Assembly (NCBI GenBank): GCA_937871295.1
Contig: CALMRE010000268.1
Coordinates: 1-48,090, forward strand
DNA: 48,090 nt
Source: an uncultured bacterium
GTDB lineage: Bacteria > UBP6 > UBA1177 > JAKLFG01
Reading direction: 5' to 3'
The notes under the pieces are model-generated. The model was not told where the DNA came from. It searched no databases and was given only the letters and a program-made list of their open reading frames with translations. Shown here one piece after another: positions 32,070 to 41,379 of this stretch; position 1 is the first letter of the stretch; every line of letters starts with the position of its first letter. The position numbers and the translations under genes are program-made.

Positions 32070-35000
32070 CTACTGTTTAATGAACTGTGCGATATCCTCA
32101 AGTTCAATATGGCGATACTCTTCCGGCATCTCGAGGATCGTGTATTCATAGTGTGCCTGCCCCGGGATGAAGTCTTTGAAGAGTGTCCTCCTGCCCGTAT
32201 CCACCACCGTGAAGCCGAAAACCGAAAGATCGGCCTGCGCATATATCTCCGAATGTTTGAGAATGTCAAGCGCTATCGACATCGAGGCGTTCATGTCAAG
32301 ATAGGGTTTGACCAATGTTGCCTTCCCCATATCGAGAAGTTTCCCTTCCCAGCAATCTTTTTCAAAAAATGTACAGGAAATCTCCAATCCGTCCGGTCCT
32401 TTTGCCTTCGGGGCGTTACTCATCCCGACCTCATACCGCGCCCGCAGAGGCAACGACGCCGAAAGGATGTCTATCTCCATGCCGAGCGTCCCGCTGGCCG
32501 AAAGGATGAAGGCGCTGGCGCTAACGCTTCCCTCGACAAACGCCGACACATCGACATAGGGACGCAGTTCGAACCTGCCGCGTGCATATTGGCCTAACGG
32601 TAACCGATATGATGCATCCTTTATCTTTATCTCCGTGAACGCCCCCGTATCGCCCAACTGCACCTCCATCCGCGCTCCGTAGTTGATGAAAATACCGGCA
32701 TCGAGGGTCAGCGTGACGCCGAACAGATCGTATTCGGCCACCCGTTTTGAGAAATACCAATCGTAGTTGGGATCCTCCCATCCCTCACCTTCCCACTTCT
32801 GATTGTCTTTCTCCGACTGATCAACCGAAGCCATGAGCATCTGCGGCCCCTCCGCAGGAAGGAACCACTTCTTCTGGAAGTTCTCGCCCAATGTTCCGAT
32901 GCCCGAACTGTCGGATTCCTTATACAAAAGATACTTGCCCGCCACATAAAGATGCATGTGGTAGAGTTTGTTCTTTGAGTCCTCTTTCATCGTAGTGAAG
33001 AATTTTTTGACATTGTCTCCCTTGACCTGTTTGCTGTCGGGGACCGGGATGCCGTTGTCGTTGGGGTTGAGTTGAAGATAGCCGACCAGTTCCAATAATT
33101 CGGTCTGATTCTCCTGCCATTTTGAATTGACATATTCCGAGACATCGGTGTGGTTGTTAGTTTCTGAGGAATTATTGTCGCTTACTTCCCCCGTCGCCAT
33201 GCCCATCGCCGCGTTCGCCGCCTCGGCGTTCAGCGGCTTGCCGAAAATGACGGCGCCGGCGCCGAAATAACCATACAGATAGGGGTTAAGCGCCAATTTA
33301 TTGACCGCATCGCGCACTCCATTGGATGTCGTTTCGGCAATGTCTTCGACCGACGGCATGAAATAGTCGAGTTCGGCTCTCATAAATTCACGGATGTTTT
33401 TCAGCGTATTTGCATTGCTGTAATCACAATTGTTGCTGCTGCAAACCGCATTCTTTATCTTCTTGCGCAATTCGCCGTCACATAAATCCTCATCGACAGT
33501 TCCAAATAATGCCTCCACCTTGTTGCGGAAGGAATCTTCCAGCAAATTGTATTTTCCTCCTCTTATCTCCCGCTCGCAGAAATCTTTAACAAGCGAGTCA
33601 AGAAACGCATCACCATCGGTGCCTTCTGCCTGATAAAATCCATCCAAGGAGCGGGCCAGATTGGCCGCCTCATGTATGCCGACTTTTTCGGGCCAGCCGC
33701 CTAAAGAATCCATGAATTCATTGAATTCCTCAAAACGATCCATGCCATCCACGCCCCACCCATAGGCGTAGCCGAAGTGGACATTGAATTCCTTGTTGCC
33801 GAACTGATAATAGCCGTAGCGTTTATCGCTGTAGCCCGCCTTTTTGCCGTTCCGATCAAAGCCGGACGATCCGTTGATGCCGTTGGCCATCAGTTTCAGT
33901 TGCAGCAGCGCTGTCTCGTACTCTCTGTATTGATCGAAGTGTTCAAGATATTTCGAGAAGTGCGACATGTCCTGCACATAATCAAGCTTGCCGCCGTAAA
34001 GGATGTCGCTTTCTTCAAAATAGGCCCGACGACCGGGATCCACCAAAGACACTGAAAGATCTGCCACAACCCGCTCTCCCGGATTAACTTCCTGGTCTGG
34101 GTCATGATAAAAATAATGGTAGGTAACCGGCTCTCCTTCCTCGAAAATGTGTTTTACATCAGGTTCTGCCGTTTCAAAGTAATTCCCGTAGGCAGGAATC
34201 GTGCTTTGAGAAATAGCGTGCTTTGTAAACCAGCGCAAAAAGACAGTCGAGGGTTCTCGTTCTTGGAAATACATTTTTCTTATGGCGGCCGTATCCCCCG
34301 GTTCAAGAGAAATGGTTTCACAGATCAACTGCGTGTCGTCATAAGCATCCGTGGTGGTGGTACAATACTCTCTTGAAACCTCCTCTTCAAAAACATATCG
34401 TCGATCCCCGCTACCTTTGCAGGAGAAATACTTGTCGGGAGCGTCTTCGGGAAGTTGCGTGTACTCAAAATCGTCCCCGTTCGCAGGATAACAATAATGT
34501 TCTTCAAGTACTGAACAGTCAACTCCCGGGTCTCCGCAGGTCTTTTTGCAGATATTCTTTTTTTCGTTTTCGAATTTAGCAGGGGGTAAGGTCAAAGCCA
34601 ACACATGGTACTTTTCCAAGAAATTCTGGGCTGCTTCGTCGTGATTCAGTCCCTGTTCGCAGACATCTTCCGCCCCCACAATGTCGACGAATCTAAAGTC
34701 ATAGGTGTTGGGGTTTACCTTAAGTACATTCTTGAGTTCTACAGGGTAACTACCTTTTTTTCTTGTCCCATCTCCCCATGTTTCGTCCTTGGGATCCAAT
34801 GTGTAAGAACAAATATATTTCAGCGTCACTACCCGTCCCACATCTCCTTTGCATGCGAAATCCTGATAGTCGCCGAGTTTATCAAAGGAACTTTCGGCGG
34901 CGGTCGGCAGAGGAATTTTCGTGATGCACTCCTTGTAATCGGTCTGCATGATATCGTAGATCGTTTTGTCTTCATACATCCGCAACATTCTGCATACCCT

Positions 35001-37451
35001 TTCCTGCGATGAGCCCCCGGGCAGATTCACTATCTGCGGGATCGTGGCGTTCGGATCGTCGCAGAAAGCGGTCTGTTCCTCTTCGCTGACCAGTTGTTCG
35101 TGCTCTATGTCTTCCTTGACGCTTTCTACGAACAGTTCCGGAAGCCAACCGCATATTTTCTGTAAAGGATCGTACTGGGACATTTCCGTAGAATTGGGCT
35201 TGAGACAATGAGCGGCGTCAGCGGTGGCAAGAAGGTCGGCTATCTGCTGCTCGGTCCGGGCAAGCGTCCCGGAACGTTTCACCTCATTCAATAAGGAGAT
35301 CGATTTGTTGAGATTGGTATAGGCGCCGGAGATATCCTCCTCATAGGGATTATCCGTTCCATTGGCCAGACGATCCGCCAATTGCATACCATACTGCGCC
35401 ACGCCGGTCAGCGTATCTATCTTTTTGTCGAGTATCGCCCGGATACGGTCTTTTTCGCTTCTGGTGAGGATACTCCACGCCTCGATGATGACATTTTCCG
35501 GATACACATCGCTCACTCGGACCCACTCTGGCGGCTTCAATTCCTTGCATTCTATTGTCTTTTTGTAATATCGTTCATCATAGCATCTCTTCATTTGCTC
35601 GTCGACCGGCAAACCGGCATCGAGCGCCTCCTGTATGAGGCCGGGCCAGCGGCCGTCCCGTTCGCGTTGTTGCAATATCGACTGTAACCATCCCCCCATA
35701 TCGGCGACTTTTTGCAAGTTCTCTTTTACGGAGGTCTCCCATATCTCTGCGCCGGCATTCTCACTGACGGGGGTCAGCTCGGTATTCCCCAGATCGCGGA
35801 ACAGAATGTAGTTGGTCAACAGTTCGAACAGCAATTCGCGACCGAGCCGGTAGCGGTCAAAATGGCGATCGGCTATTTTTTCGCCGAAAGAACTTTCCCA
35901 GTAATCGTTTTTCGACAGTTCGAACATCTTCCGGTGCCAATCGAAATCCAGAAAATGCCCCTGGTACCGGTCGTTCTGCTCGTTGATATATCCATTCTTT
36001 TTGCGTAGTGTCAGGAGGAATGGGTTGTTGGGAACATATCGACTGCGGCTTAACGAGAATTTATCGACATCGAAGCCCGACACCGGGTAGGTGTTCCCGA
36101 TGACATGGCGCGCGCCGAAGTAGAGAAGACGACCGCCGTATTCACGATGGAAGTTCTGCTCTTGAAGAGCGTTCAGACAACGATCTCCCCCCATATCCGC
36201 AACGGCGACATCACAGGATTTTCCGGGCGTTGCCGAGAACTCGACCACAAGGTAGGGATCATCGGATGACTCGGCGACCACATCGAGCCATATATTGTAC
36301 ATGAAGTACTTTTTATAGATGTAGTTCTCGCAGGAATCGATCTCTTTGACATCCACCCATTTGTATCTGGTCGAAAAAGAGGGGTCTCCTTTGAAAGTTT
36401 CAAACAGCGATATTCCTTTCGAATCCCCGAGCAGATAGCGGGTAAAAATATGTTGCCGGTACATCGTGAGGGGGATGTATAGGGAGTGATCCACATATCT
36501 GAATTGAGCCAACTGTGCCCGGTCGGCTTTCATGCTTTCGGTGAAACTGTTTTTTCCGAACGCGGCCCCCTGCACCATATCGTCCAGTCCGATGTTCTCA
36601 CATCCCTGTCCCACTTCGGGGAGCAATATCTGATCGAGTTCTATGATCGTTTGGTCCTGTTCGTTCTTTGCCAACGAGACCGTGAGCGGCTTTACCAGAT
36701 ATTTTGCCACACCGGTGGTGCGGCCGTCCTCATCGCAAGCAATGGGACGGCAACTCAAAGGATCGGGCTCCGTAGAAATGGAAGCCGCCGCCAAGCGGTA
36801 GCCCCGGTCTCCGTGACCATAGCCGAGGAAGCAATCGCAGAAGGGGTTCCCGTTCTCGTCCAAACGGCAGATGCCGTTGCCGTCGCAGGTCGCTCCCGCG
36901 CAAAGATCGACGACGCACCGGTGCGGATCGTCGTCGGGATTACGATAGCCGCTGGAACAGTCACATCGATAGTCGAACAGTCCTTGCGGCAGGCAGGTAC
37001 CGTTGGCGCAAATGCCTCTTTCGCTCACGCAGGGATTGATGATGATCGGGATATCGATCTTGTCCCACAGGCCGTTGTACCGGAAATCATAGAAATGTAT
37101 GAAGACCTGATAGTTCCCCGATCTCGGAAAAGTATGTTTGAACACCATATAGCCGGAAGGATATACCACCACCGACCCGTTCAGTATCGCATCGTCCAGA
37201 TACGAATGGTAGTGGTGGACATAACCGTTATCGCCGACCACCTCGTACTCGAATATGTAGTTCGCCGCGTCGGTCATGGTATAGCCGGTGAGCGGGCGGC
37301 CGTCTTTCAGAACCAATACCCGCATGTCGCAGACACCGGTCGAGGTGCAGTTGTAAGGCCCTTCGTTGTTGACCACTTCGAAACGGTTGATCTGGACCTG
37401 ACAGGAAATCAGCAACATCGACAATACAAGCAGCAACAGGCGCGTTCTCAT
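32070..37451 (-). CDS. Giant EGF-containing lipoprotein (1,793 residues)
   Basis: Start at the ATG at 37451 (GGGGAGGG upstream); the frame continues to 37514 without similarity. Lipobox LLIS-C17. Residues about 20-140 look like a beta-sandwich. About 143-235 hold two EGF-like modules (CANGTCLPQGLFDYRCDCSSGY; CDGNGICRLDENGNPFCDCFLGYG). A long, mostly helical middle part contains a cysteine-rich stretch at about 820-1060 and a small glycine-rich hydrophobic segment near 1,390 (YGYFGAGAVIFG). The last 220 residues (GIFINYGARMEVQL to HYEYTILEMPEEYRHIEL) are beta-rich with alternating polar/apolar strands. No family recognised for the bulk. First gene of the exported-protein operon. Probably surface exposed; adhesion or macromolecule binding is a guess. 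Confidence 0.8.
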   Translation of the reverse strand: MRTRLLLLVLSMLLISCQVQINRFEVVNNEGPYNCTSTGVCDMRVLVLKDGRPLTGYTMTDAANYIFEYEVVGDNGYVHHYHSYLDDAILNGSVVVYPSGYMVFKHTFPRSGNYQVFIHFYDFRYNGLWDKIDIPIIINPCVSERGICANGTCLPQGLFDYRCDCSSGYRNPDDDPHRCVVDLCAGATCDGNGICRLDENGNPFCDCFLGYGHGDRGYRLAAASISTEPDPLSCRPIACDEDGRTTGVAKYLVKPLTVSLAKNEQDQTIIELDQILLPEVGQGCENIGLDDMVQGAAFGKNSFTESMKADRAQLAQFRYVDHSLYIPLTMYRQHIFTRYLLGDSKGISLFETFKGDPSFSTRYKWVDVKEIDSCENYIYKKYFMYNIWLDVVAESSDDPYLVVEFSATPGKSCDVAVADMGGDRCLNALQEQNFHREYGGRLLYFGARHVIGNTYPVSGFDVDKFSLSRSRYVPNNPFLLTLRKKNGYINEQNDRYQGHFLDFDWHRKMFELSKNDYWESSFGEKIADRHFDRYRLGRELLFELLTNYILFRDLGNTELTPVSENAGAEIWETSVKENLQKVADMGGWLQSILQQRERDGRWPGLIQEALDAGLPVDEQMKRCYDERYYKKTIECKELKPPEWVRVSDVYPENVIIEAWSILTRSEKDRIRAILDKKIDTLTGVAQYGMQLADRLANGTDNPYEEDISGAYTNLNKSISLLNEVKRSGTLARTEQQIADLLATADAAHCLKPNSTEMSQYDPLQKICGWLPELFVESVKEDIEHEQLVSEEEQTAFCDDPNATIPQIVNLPGGSSQERVCRMLRMYEDKTIYDIMQTDYKECITKIPLPTAAESSFDKLGDYQDFACKGDVGRVVTLKYICSYTLDPKDETWGDGTRKKGSYPVELKNVLKVNPNTYDFRFVDIVGAEDVCEQGLNHDEAAQNFLEKYHVLALTLPPAKFENEKKNICKKTCGDPGVDCSVLEEHYCYPANGDDFEYTQLPEDAPDKYFSCKGSGDRRYVFEEEVSREYCTTTTDAYDDTQLICETISLEPGDTAAIRKMYFQEREPSTVFLRWFTKHAISQSTIPAYGNYFETAEPDVKHIFEEGEPVTYHYFYHDPDQEVNPGERVVADLSVSLVDPGRRAYFEESDILYGGKLDYVQDMSHFSKYLEHFDQYREYETALLQLKLMANGINGSSGFDRNGKKAGYSDKRYGYYQFGNKEFNVHFGYAYGWGVDGMDRFEEFNEFMDSLGGWPEKVGIHEAANLARSLDGFYQAEGTDGDAFLDSLVKDFCEREIRGGKYNLLEDSFRNKVEALFGTVDEDLCDGELRKKIKNAVCSSNNCDYSNANTLKNIREFMRAELDYFMPSVEDIAETTSNGVRDAVNKLALNPYLYGYFGAGAVIFGKPLNAEAANAAMGMATGEVSDNNSSETNNHTDVSEYVNSKWQENQTELLELVGYLQLNPNDNGIPVPDSKQVKGDNVKKFFTTMKEDSKNKLYHMHLYVAGKYLLYKESDSSGIGTLGENFQKKWFLPAEGPQMLMASVDQSEKDNQKWEGEGWEDPNYDWYFSKRVAEYDLFGVTLTLDAGIFINYGARMEVQLGDTGAFTEIKIKDASYRLPLGQYARGRFELRPYVDVSAFVEGSVSASAFILSASGTLGMEIDILSASLPLRARYEVGMSNAPKAKGPDGLEISCTFFEKDCWEGKLLDMGKATLVKPYLDMNASMSIALDILKHSEIYAQADLSVFGFTVVDTGRRTLFKDFIPGQAHYEYTILEMPEEYRHIELEDIAQFIKQ

Positions 37452-37520
37452 AAATACCCTCCCCGGCGAGATATCTGTTTTTGGCGGTCTTGCAAGGAAC
37501 TTCCCCTCATCCACGCGCCT

Positions 37521-37550
37521 TTTCTATCCTACGGTCTTTTCCGTTGTCAA
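37521..37550 (-). promoter_or_regulatory. Possible promoter of the giant-lipoprotein operon
   Basis: On the minus strand a perfect TTGACA (37550-37545) and, after 18 bases, TAGAAA (37526-37521). The -10 match is weak. The leader to the ATG at 37451 would be about 63 bases. Confidence 0.35.
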
Positions 37551-37677
37551 ACAAATCCGGCGCGATTTCTGTTAAGAAATGATTACTCCCCAGTATCGTT
37601 GGGAGATTTTTTCATCAGAGAATCGTTCCGCCGGAAGGAGGCTGCTGCCGCGCTCTTTTTTCCTTTCATTTGGTGTA

Positions 37678-37705
37678 TTGACATTTTATTTTTGATTGAT
37701 ACACT
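37678..37705 (+). promoter_or_regulatory. Promoter of the cysteine-rich lipoprotein operon
   Basis: TTGACA (37678-37683), 16-base spacer, TACACT (37700-37705). Predicted start near 37712, leader about 41 bases, with GGAGGA at 37739-37744 eight bases before the ATG at 37753. Confidence 0.6.
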
Positions 37706-37752
37706 TCCCCTTGCGAGTTTTGGAAAAAGAACAGCTCTGGAGGAATGGACCT

Positions 37753-39216
37753 ATGAAGAATTTCGGTGTGCCGATCATCGTTTGTATCGCTCTGTGCCTC
37801 GTGTTCGCGGCCTGCAAGAAGGAGACCGACAACAACATCATCAACACCGGCGACGGCACTACCGACACCGATGTGGTGGCGGCCGGCGAATGCGGCGACG
37901 GGGTGAAGAACAAGAACGAGGCATGCGACGGCGACAAGATCGACTGTTCGACGCTGGGCCGTTACCACATAGAACAGATATCGTGTCTGGCCGACTGTTC
38001 GGGGTACGACACCGCGAAGTGCGACGAGCGCGATCCGGGCGACCGTTGCGGCAACGGCGTGGTGGAGCAGGAGTTCTACGAGATATGCGAGATCGGCGAC
38101 ACGAAGCCTTGCACCGACATCAATCCCAACTTCGTGGAGGGCGATCTGGCCACCTGCGCCGACGACTGCAAGAAGTTCGATACCTATTCCTGCGCGCTGG
38201 CGGGGACCGACACCTGCAAGCAGATATATGAATGCGTTCTCCTGTGCGGCGACGCGGCCTGCAAGGAGGCGTGCATCGCCGAAGGTTCGGAAGAGGGGCA
38301 GCAGCGGTATGCGACGCTCATGACCTGTTTCGACGCCAACTGCGCGAGCGGCGCCGATGTGAAGGAGTGCACCGAGGAGTACTGTTCCGCCGATTATTAT
38401 CTCTGTTTTCCGTCGGAACTGTGCGGCAACGGGACGATAGACGAGGGGGAGACCTGCGAGAAGGGGCAGACCAAGGACTGCGGCGAACTCGATCCCGAGA
38501 AGTATAAGGCGGGCAAGGAGGCGCTGTGCAATTCGATCTGCACCGGGTTCGACACCTACCAGTGCATCGATATCAACGCGCTGACCTGCTACGAGGTCTA
38601 TGCCTGTGTGCAGGAATGCGGCGCCGACACCGCCTGCGTCGATGCCTGCCGGGCGAAGAGTTACGCCGACGCCAACACGAAACTCGACACGATGACGACC
38701 TGTTACGAGGAGAAGTGCTCCAATACCGATAACGGCTGTTACGATGAGAACTGCCAGTTCCAGACCGACGCGTGCAAGACCCACGCCACCTGCGGCGACA
38801 GCGTGATAGACACCTACGAGATGTGCGAGAAGGGCGATACGCTCGACTGCGGGCAGGTCGACGCGGACAAGTACGAGGCGGGTACGGCCGACGCCACCTG
38901 CAATGTCAACTGCACGCGGTGGAGTACGCTGGCCTGCTACGGGTTCTGCTCCTGTCAGGAGGTCTACAACTGCGTCGAACAGGAGTGCGGCGGTCAGGCG
39001 TCCCAGGATTCCGAGTGCGTCTCGGCCTGCAAGTCTCTCGGCTCGAAGGATGGCAAGGCGAACTACAACGCGTGGCGCACGATGATACTCAGTTGCTGCG
39101 AGACCGACCAGTCGGGCAATCCGACGGCGTGCGGTTTCGAGAGTCAGAACTGTATCGACAAGGCCAATCAGGACATCGGTTGCGCGGCGGGCGACAACGC
39201 GAAGTGCGCGTATTAA
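37753..39216 (+). CDS. Cysteine-rich lipoprotein with two alternating repeat types
   Basis: 487 residues. Signal peptide with lipobox VFAA-C21. Two repeat types alternate. Type A, four copies, follows CGNGTIDEGETCEKG...DCG...Y..G..A.C...C..FDTY.C (near residues 46, 97, 222, 347). Type B, three copies, is a helical cysteine motif TCYEVYACVQECG.DTACVDAC...TCYEEKC (near residues 155, 277, 395). Type A is the Myxococcota-type cysteine-rich repeat also seen in the lipoprotein at 27824-29398. Type B resembles small disulfide-bonded helical hairpins. Likely surface exposed and disulfide-rich. First of four plus-strand exported-protein genes; 32 bases separate it from the next. Function unknown. Confidence 0.86.
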   Translation: MKNFGVPIIVCIALCLVFAACKKETDNNIINTGDGTTDTDVVAAGECGDGVKNKNEACDGDKIDCSTLGRYHIEQISCLADCSGYDTAKCDERDPGDRCGNGVVEQEFYEICEIGDTKPCTDINPNFVEGDLATCADDCKKFDTYSCALAGTDTCKQIYECVLLCGDAACKEACIAEGSEEGQQRYATLMTCFDANCASGADVKECTEEYCSADYYLCFPSELCGNGTIDEGETCEKGQTKDCGELDPEKYKAGKEALCNSICTGFDTYQCIDINALTCYEVYACVQECGADTACVDACRAKSYADANTKLDTMTTCYEEKCSNTDNGCYDENCQFQTDACKTHATCGDSVIDTYEMCEKGDTLDCGQVDADKYEAGTADATCNVNCTRWSTLACYGFCSCQEVYNCVEQECGGQASQDSECVSACKSLGSKDGKANYNAWRTMILSCCETDQSGNPTACGFESQNCIDKANQDIGCAAGDNAKCAY

Positions 39217-39248
39217 GTGAACAGAAAATAGTCATCAAGGAGGACACC

Positions 39249-41333
39249 ATGAGTCGTTTTTCCGGTCTTTTGACGGCGTCGGTTCCGGCGCTGGCTCTTT
39301 TCTTCACCGTCGGCTGTACGCCGACCGATGATACCGGCGATCCTTACATCGGCGCCGGCGAACCCTGCTCGGGCGACGGGATGATCTGTTCCTCCGACGG
39401 CGATGACCTGCTGAAGTGTCAGGAGGGTTTCCTCGCGCTGGTCGAAGACTGCGCGGCGTTGAACAAGGACTGCAAGAACGGCGCCTGCGTCGAGCGTTCC
39501 AGCGAGGGCGACGACTGCACCGGGACCGTGTCGATCTGCTCGGGCGACAAGATACTTTCCTGTCAGGAGGGGAAGTATGCCGAGACCTTCGACTGCGCGA
39601 CGCAGAACAAGGACTGTAAGGAAGAGGGCGACGCGGCGGTCTGCGTGGAAAAGATCCTGCCGACCGACAACGACCCCCAGCCCGACGACGCCACTCCCAC
39701 CGACGATCCGGGGAGCGACGGCATTCTTCCCGACGATCCGGCCGAAGGGTTCGTGCCCGACAACGACATGGCCGAGACCTCCTGTCCCGATCCGAACGCC
39801 GACGACGATGAGGACGGCATACCCAACGGCGTGGAAGGGGCGGGCGACAAGGATAACGACGGCTCCCCCAACTGTCTGGATCACGACAGCGACGGCGACG
39901 GCATACTCGACAGCGTCGAGGCGGGGAGCGACCCGGCCAACCCGGCCAATAACGACAAGGACCCCGATCCCGACTTCCTCGACAAGGATTCGGACAACGA
40001 CGGTCTGTCCGACAAGGAGGAACTCATCGCCGGGACCGACCCGATCAAAAAGGATACCGACGGCGACGGCTCGGACGATCTGGCCGAGATAGTCTACGAA
40101 CAGAACAACCCGGGCGGCGCCGATCCGCTCGATCCGACCTCGAAGATCCCCGACGGCATTTTCTATGTGGTCCTTCCCTATAACTCGAAGGAGGATGTCC
40201 AGCGGACGCTCGAGTTCTCGACCATCATCGAGGCGATCGATGTGGCGGTCATCGTCGACAAATCGGGCTCTATGAGCGACGAGATAAACAAAGTGAAGTC
40301 GGAGATCAAGCCCAAGATCATCGATGCCATCCGGAACACCCTGACCATCAGTTCCGCCTTCGGACTCGCCTACTTCACCTGGACGCCGAACCCTCCCTAC
40401 AAACTTCTCGAGTACATCACCGAAGACGCCGATCAGGTGGCCTCGGCGGTCAGCGGGCTGGGCGACGCCAACGGCGACGACGAATATCTGCCCCCGGCGC
40501 TCTATCTGCTCGCGAGCGGCGTCGAGTTCCACGCGACGGTCGGCGCCTGTGTGCCCGGCTTCGGCGGCTGCAATCAGAACATTATCGCCGACGCGGTCTA
40601 CGACTTCCCGAAGATCGACTGCACCGGCAAACTGGGTACCCGCGGCGGTGCCTGCTTCCGGGCCAAGTCGATGCCCATCTTCATCATCATATCCGATGAA
40701 TCGGTCAAGGAGTGTCAGGCATTCAACGATCCGGTGACCGCCTACACCTCCTGCCGCTGGGAGATCGGCGATCCGATCAACATCCCCGAAGCGATCGCCG
40801 CGATGAACGGCATCGGCGTCAAACTCATCGGCATCGATACCGGGTTCGACGACAGCGGGAATGAGACCAATGAGTTGGAAGAAGGTTTCAATATCATGGC
40901 CGAACAGACCGGCTCGCTCGACAAGAACGGGAACACCTTCTACTACCACAACGCCAATTCGGACGGTTCGGGAATGTCCGACCAGATCGCGCAGGCGGTC
41001 GTGTCGCTGACCACCTACATCGACATGGATGTGACCACCGGCAGTCTGTCGGAAGAGAGTTGCGACGGTATATCGGCCGCCGAGTTCGTGAAGTCCTCCA
41101 CCACCGTCAAGGCCGAGCCGGCCGACGGCGTGTCGGGGAACGACGACACCACCTTCTTCTCGGTCAAACAGGGGACCATCGTCTGGTTCGATGTCCGTTT
41201 CTACAACGATTTCTGCAAGAACACCATGCCCGAGCCGGTCCAGTATCAGGCGCTGGTGACGGTGCTCGGCAACGGTTCCTATCTCTCGTCGCGGCTCGTG
41301 ACGGTCATCATCCCCGCCTCCGACAATTCCTAG
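39249..41333 (+). CDS. Lipoprotein with TSP3-like calcium repeats and a von Willebrand A domain (copy 1)
   Basis: 694 residues from the ATG at 39249 (AAGGAGGA just upstream); the frame extends backward only through the preceding gene. Lipobox FTVG-C23. Residues about 35-135 are cysteine-rich ([18 protein letters not shown] and repeats). About 140-175 is an Asp/Pro linker. About 177-300 holds thrombospondin type 3-like repeats ([39 protein letters not shown]). A VWA domain runs from about 330, with the MIDAS motif DKSGSMS intact. The last 150 residues hold a beta-rich tail ending [15 protein letters not shown]. Predicted surface lipoprotein with metal-dependent ligand binding. A close paralogue follows directly. 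Confidence 0.88.
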   Translation: MSRFSGLLTASVPALALFFTVGCTPTDDTGDPYIGAGEPCSGDGMICSSDGDDLLKCQEGFLALVEDCAALNKDCKNGACVERSSEGDDCTGTVSICSGDKILSCQEGKYAETFDCATQNKDCKEEGDAAVCVEKILPTDNDPQPDDATPTDDPGSDGILPDDPAEGFVPDNDMAETSCPDPNADDDEDGIPNGVEGAGDKDNDGSPNCLDHDSDGDGILDSVEAGSDPANPANNDKDPDPDFLDKDSDNDGLSDKEELIAGTDPIKKDTDGDGSDDLAEIVYEQNNPGGADPLDPTSKIPDGIFYVVLPYNSKEDVQRTLEFSTIIEAIDVAVIVDKSGSMSDEINKVKSEIKPKIIDAIRNTLTISSAFGLAYFTWTPNPPYKLLEYITEDADQVASAVSGLGDANGDDEYLPPALYLLASGVEFHATVGACVPGFGGCNQNIIADAVYDFPKIDCTGKLGTRGGACFRAKSMPIFIIISDESVKECQAFNDPVTAYTSCRWEIGDPINIPEAIAAMNGIGVKLIGIDTGFDDSGNETNELEEGFNIMAEQTGSLDKNGNTFYYHNANSDGSGMSDQIAQAVVSLTTYIDMDVTTGSLSEESCDGISAAEFVKSSTTVKAEPADGVSGNDDTTFFSVKQGTIVWFDVRFYNDFCKNTMPEPVQYQALVTVLGNGSYLSSRLVTVIIPASDNS

Positions 41334-41379
41334 TTCGTCCGTTCGTTCTTCGTCGCGCAATAACCGCAGGGAGGGTATC

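Larger units (their letters stand above)
37452..37752. other. Divergent intergenic region
   Basis: 301 bases between two divergent exported-protein operons. It contains one predicted promoter on each strand, a perfect inverted repeat ATTTCT-GTTA-AGAAAT (37565-37580) and a CTCCC...GGGAG hairpin (37586-37605) followed by ATTTTTT. No gene is supported, although a frame crossing it on the plus strand is open by chance. Confidence 0.65.

Noticed and set aside
36486-38231. 581-codon plus-strand open frame across the giant lipoprotein 5' end and the divergent intergenic region
   Set aside because: It is antisense to a protein with a lipobox, EGF modules and a good ribosome site, and it reads through promoters. 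The translation has no family features.
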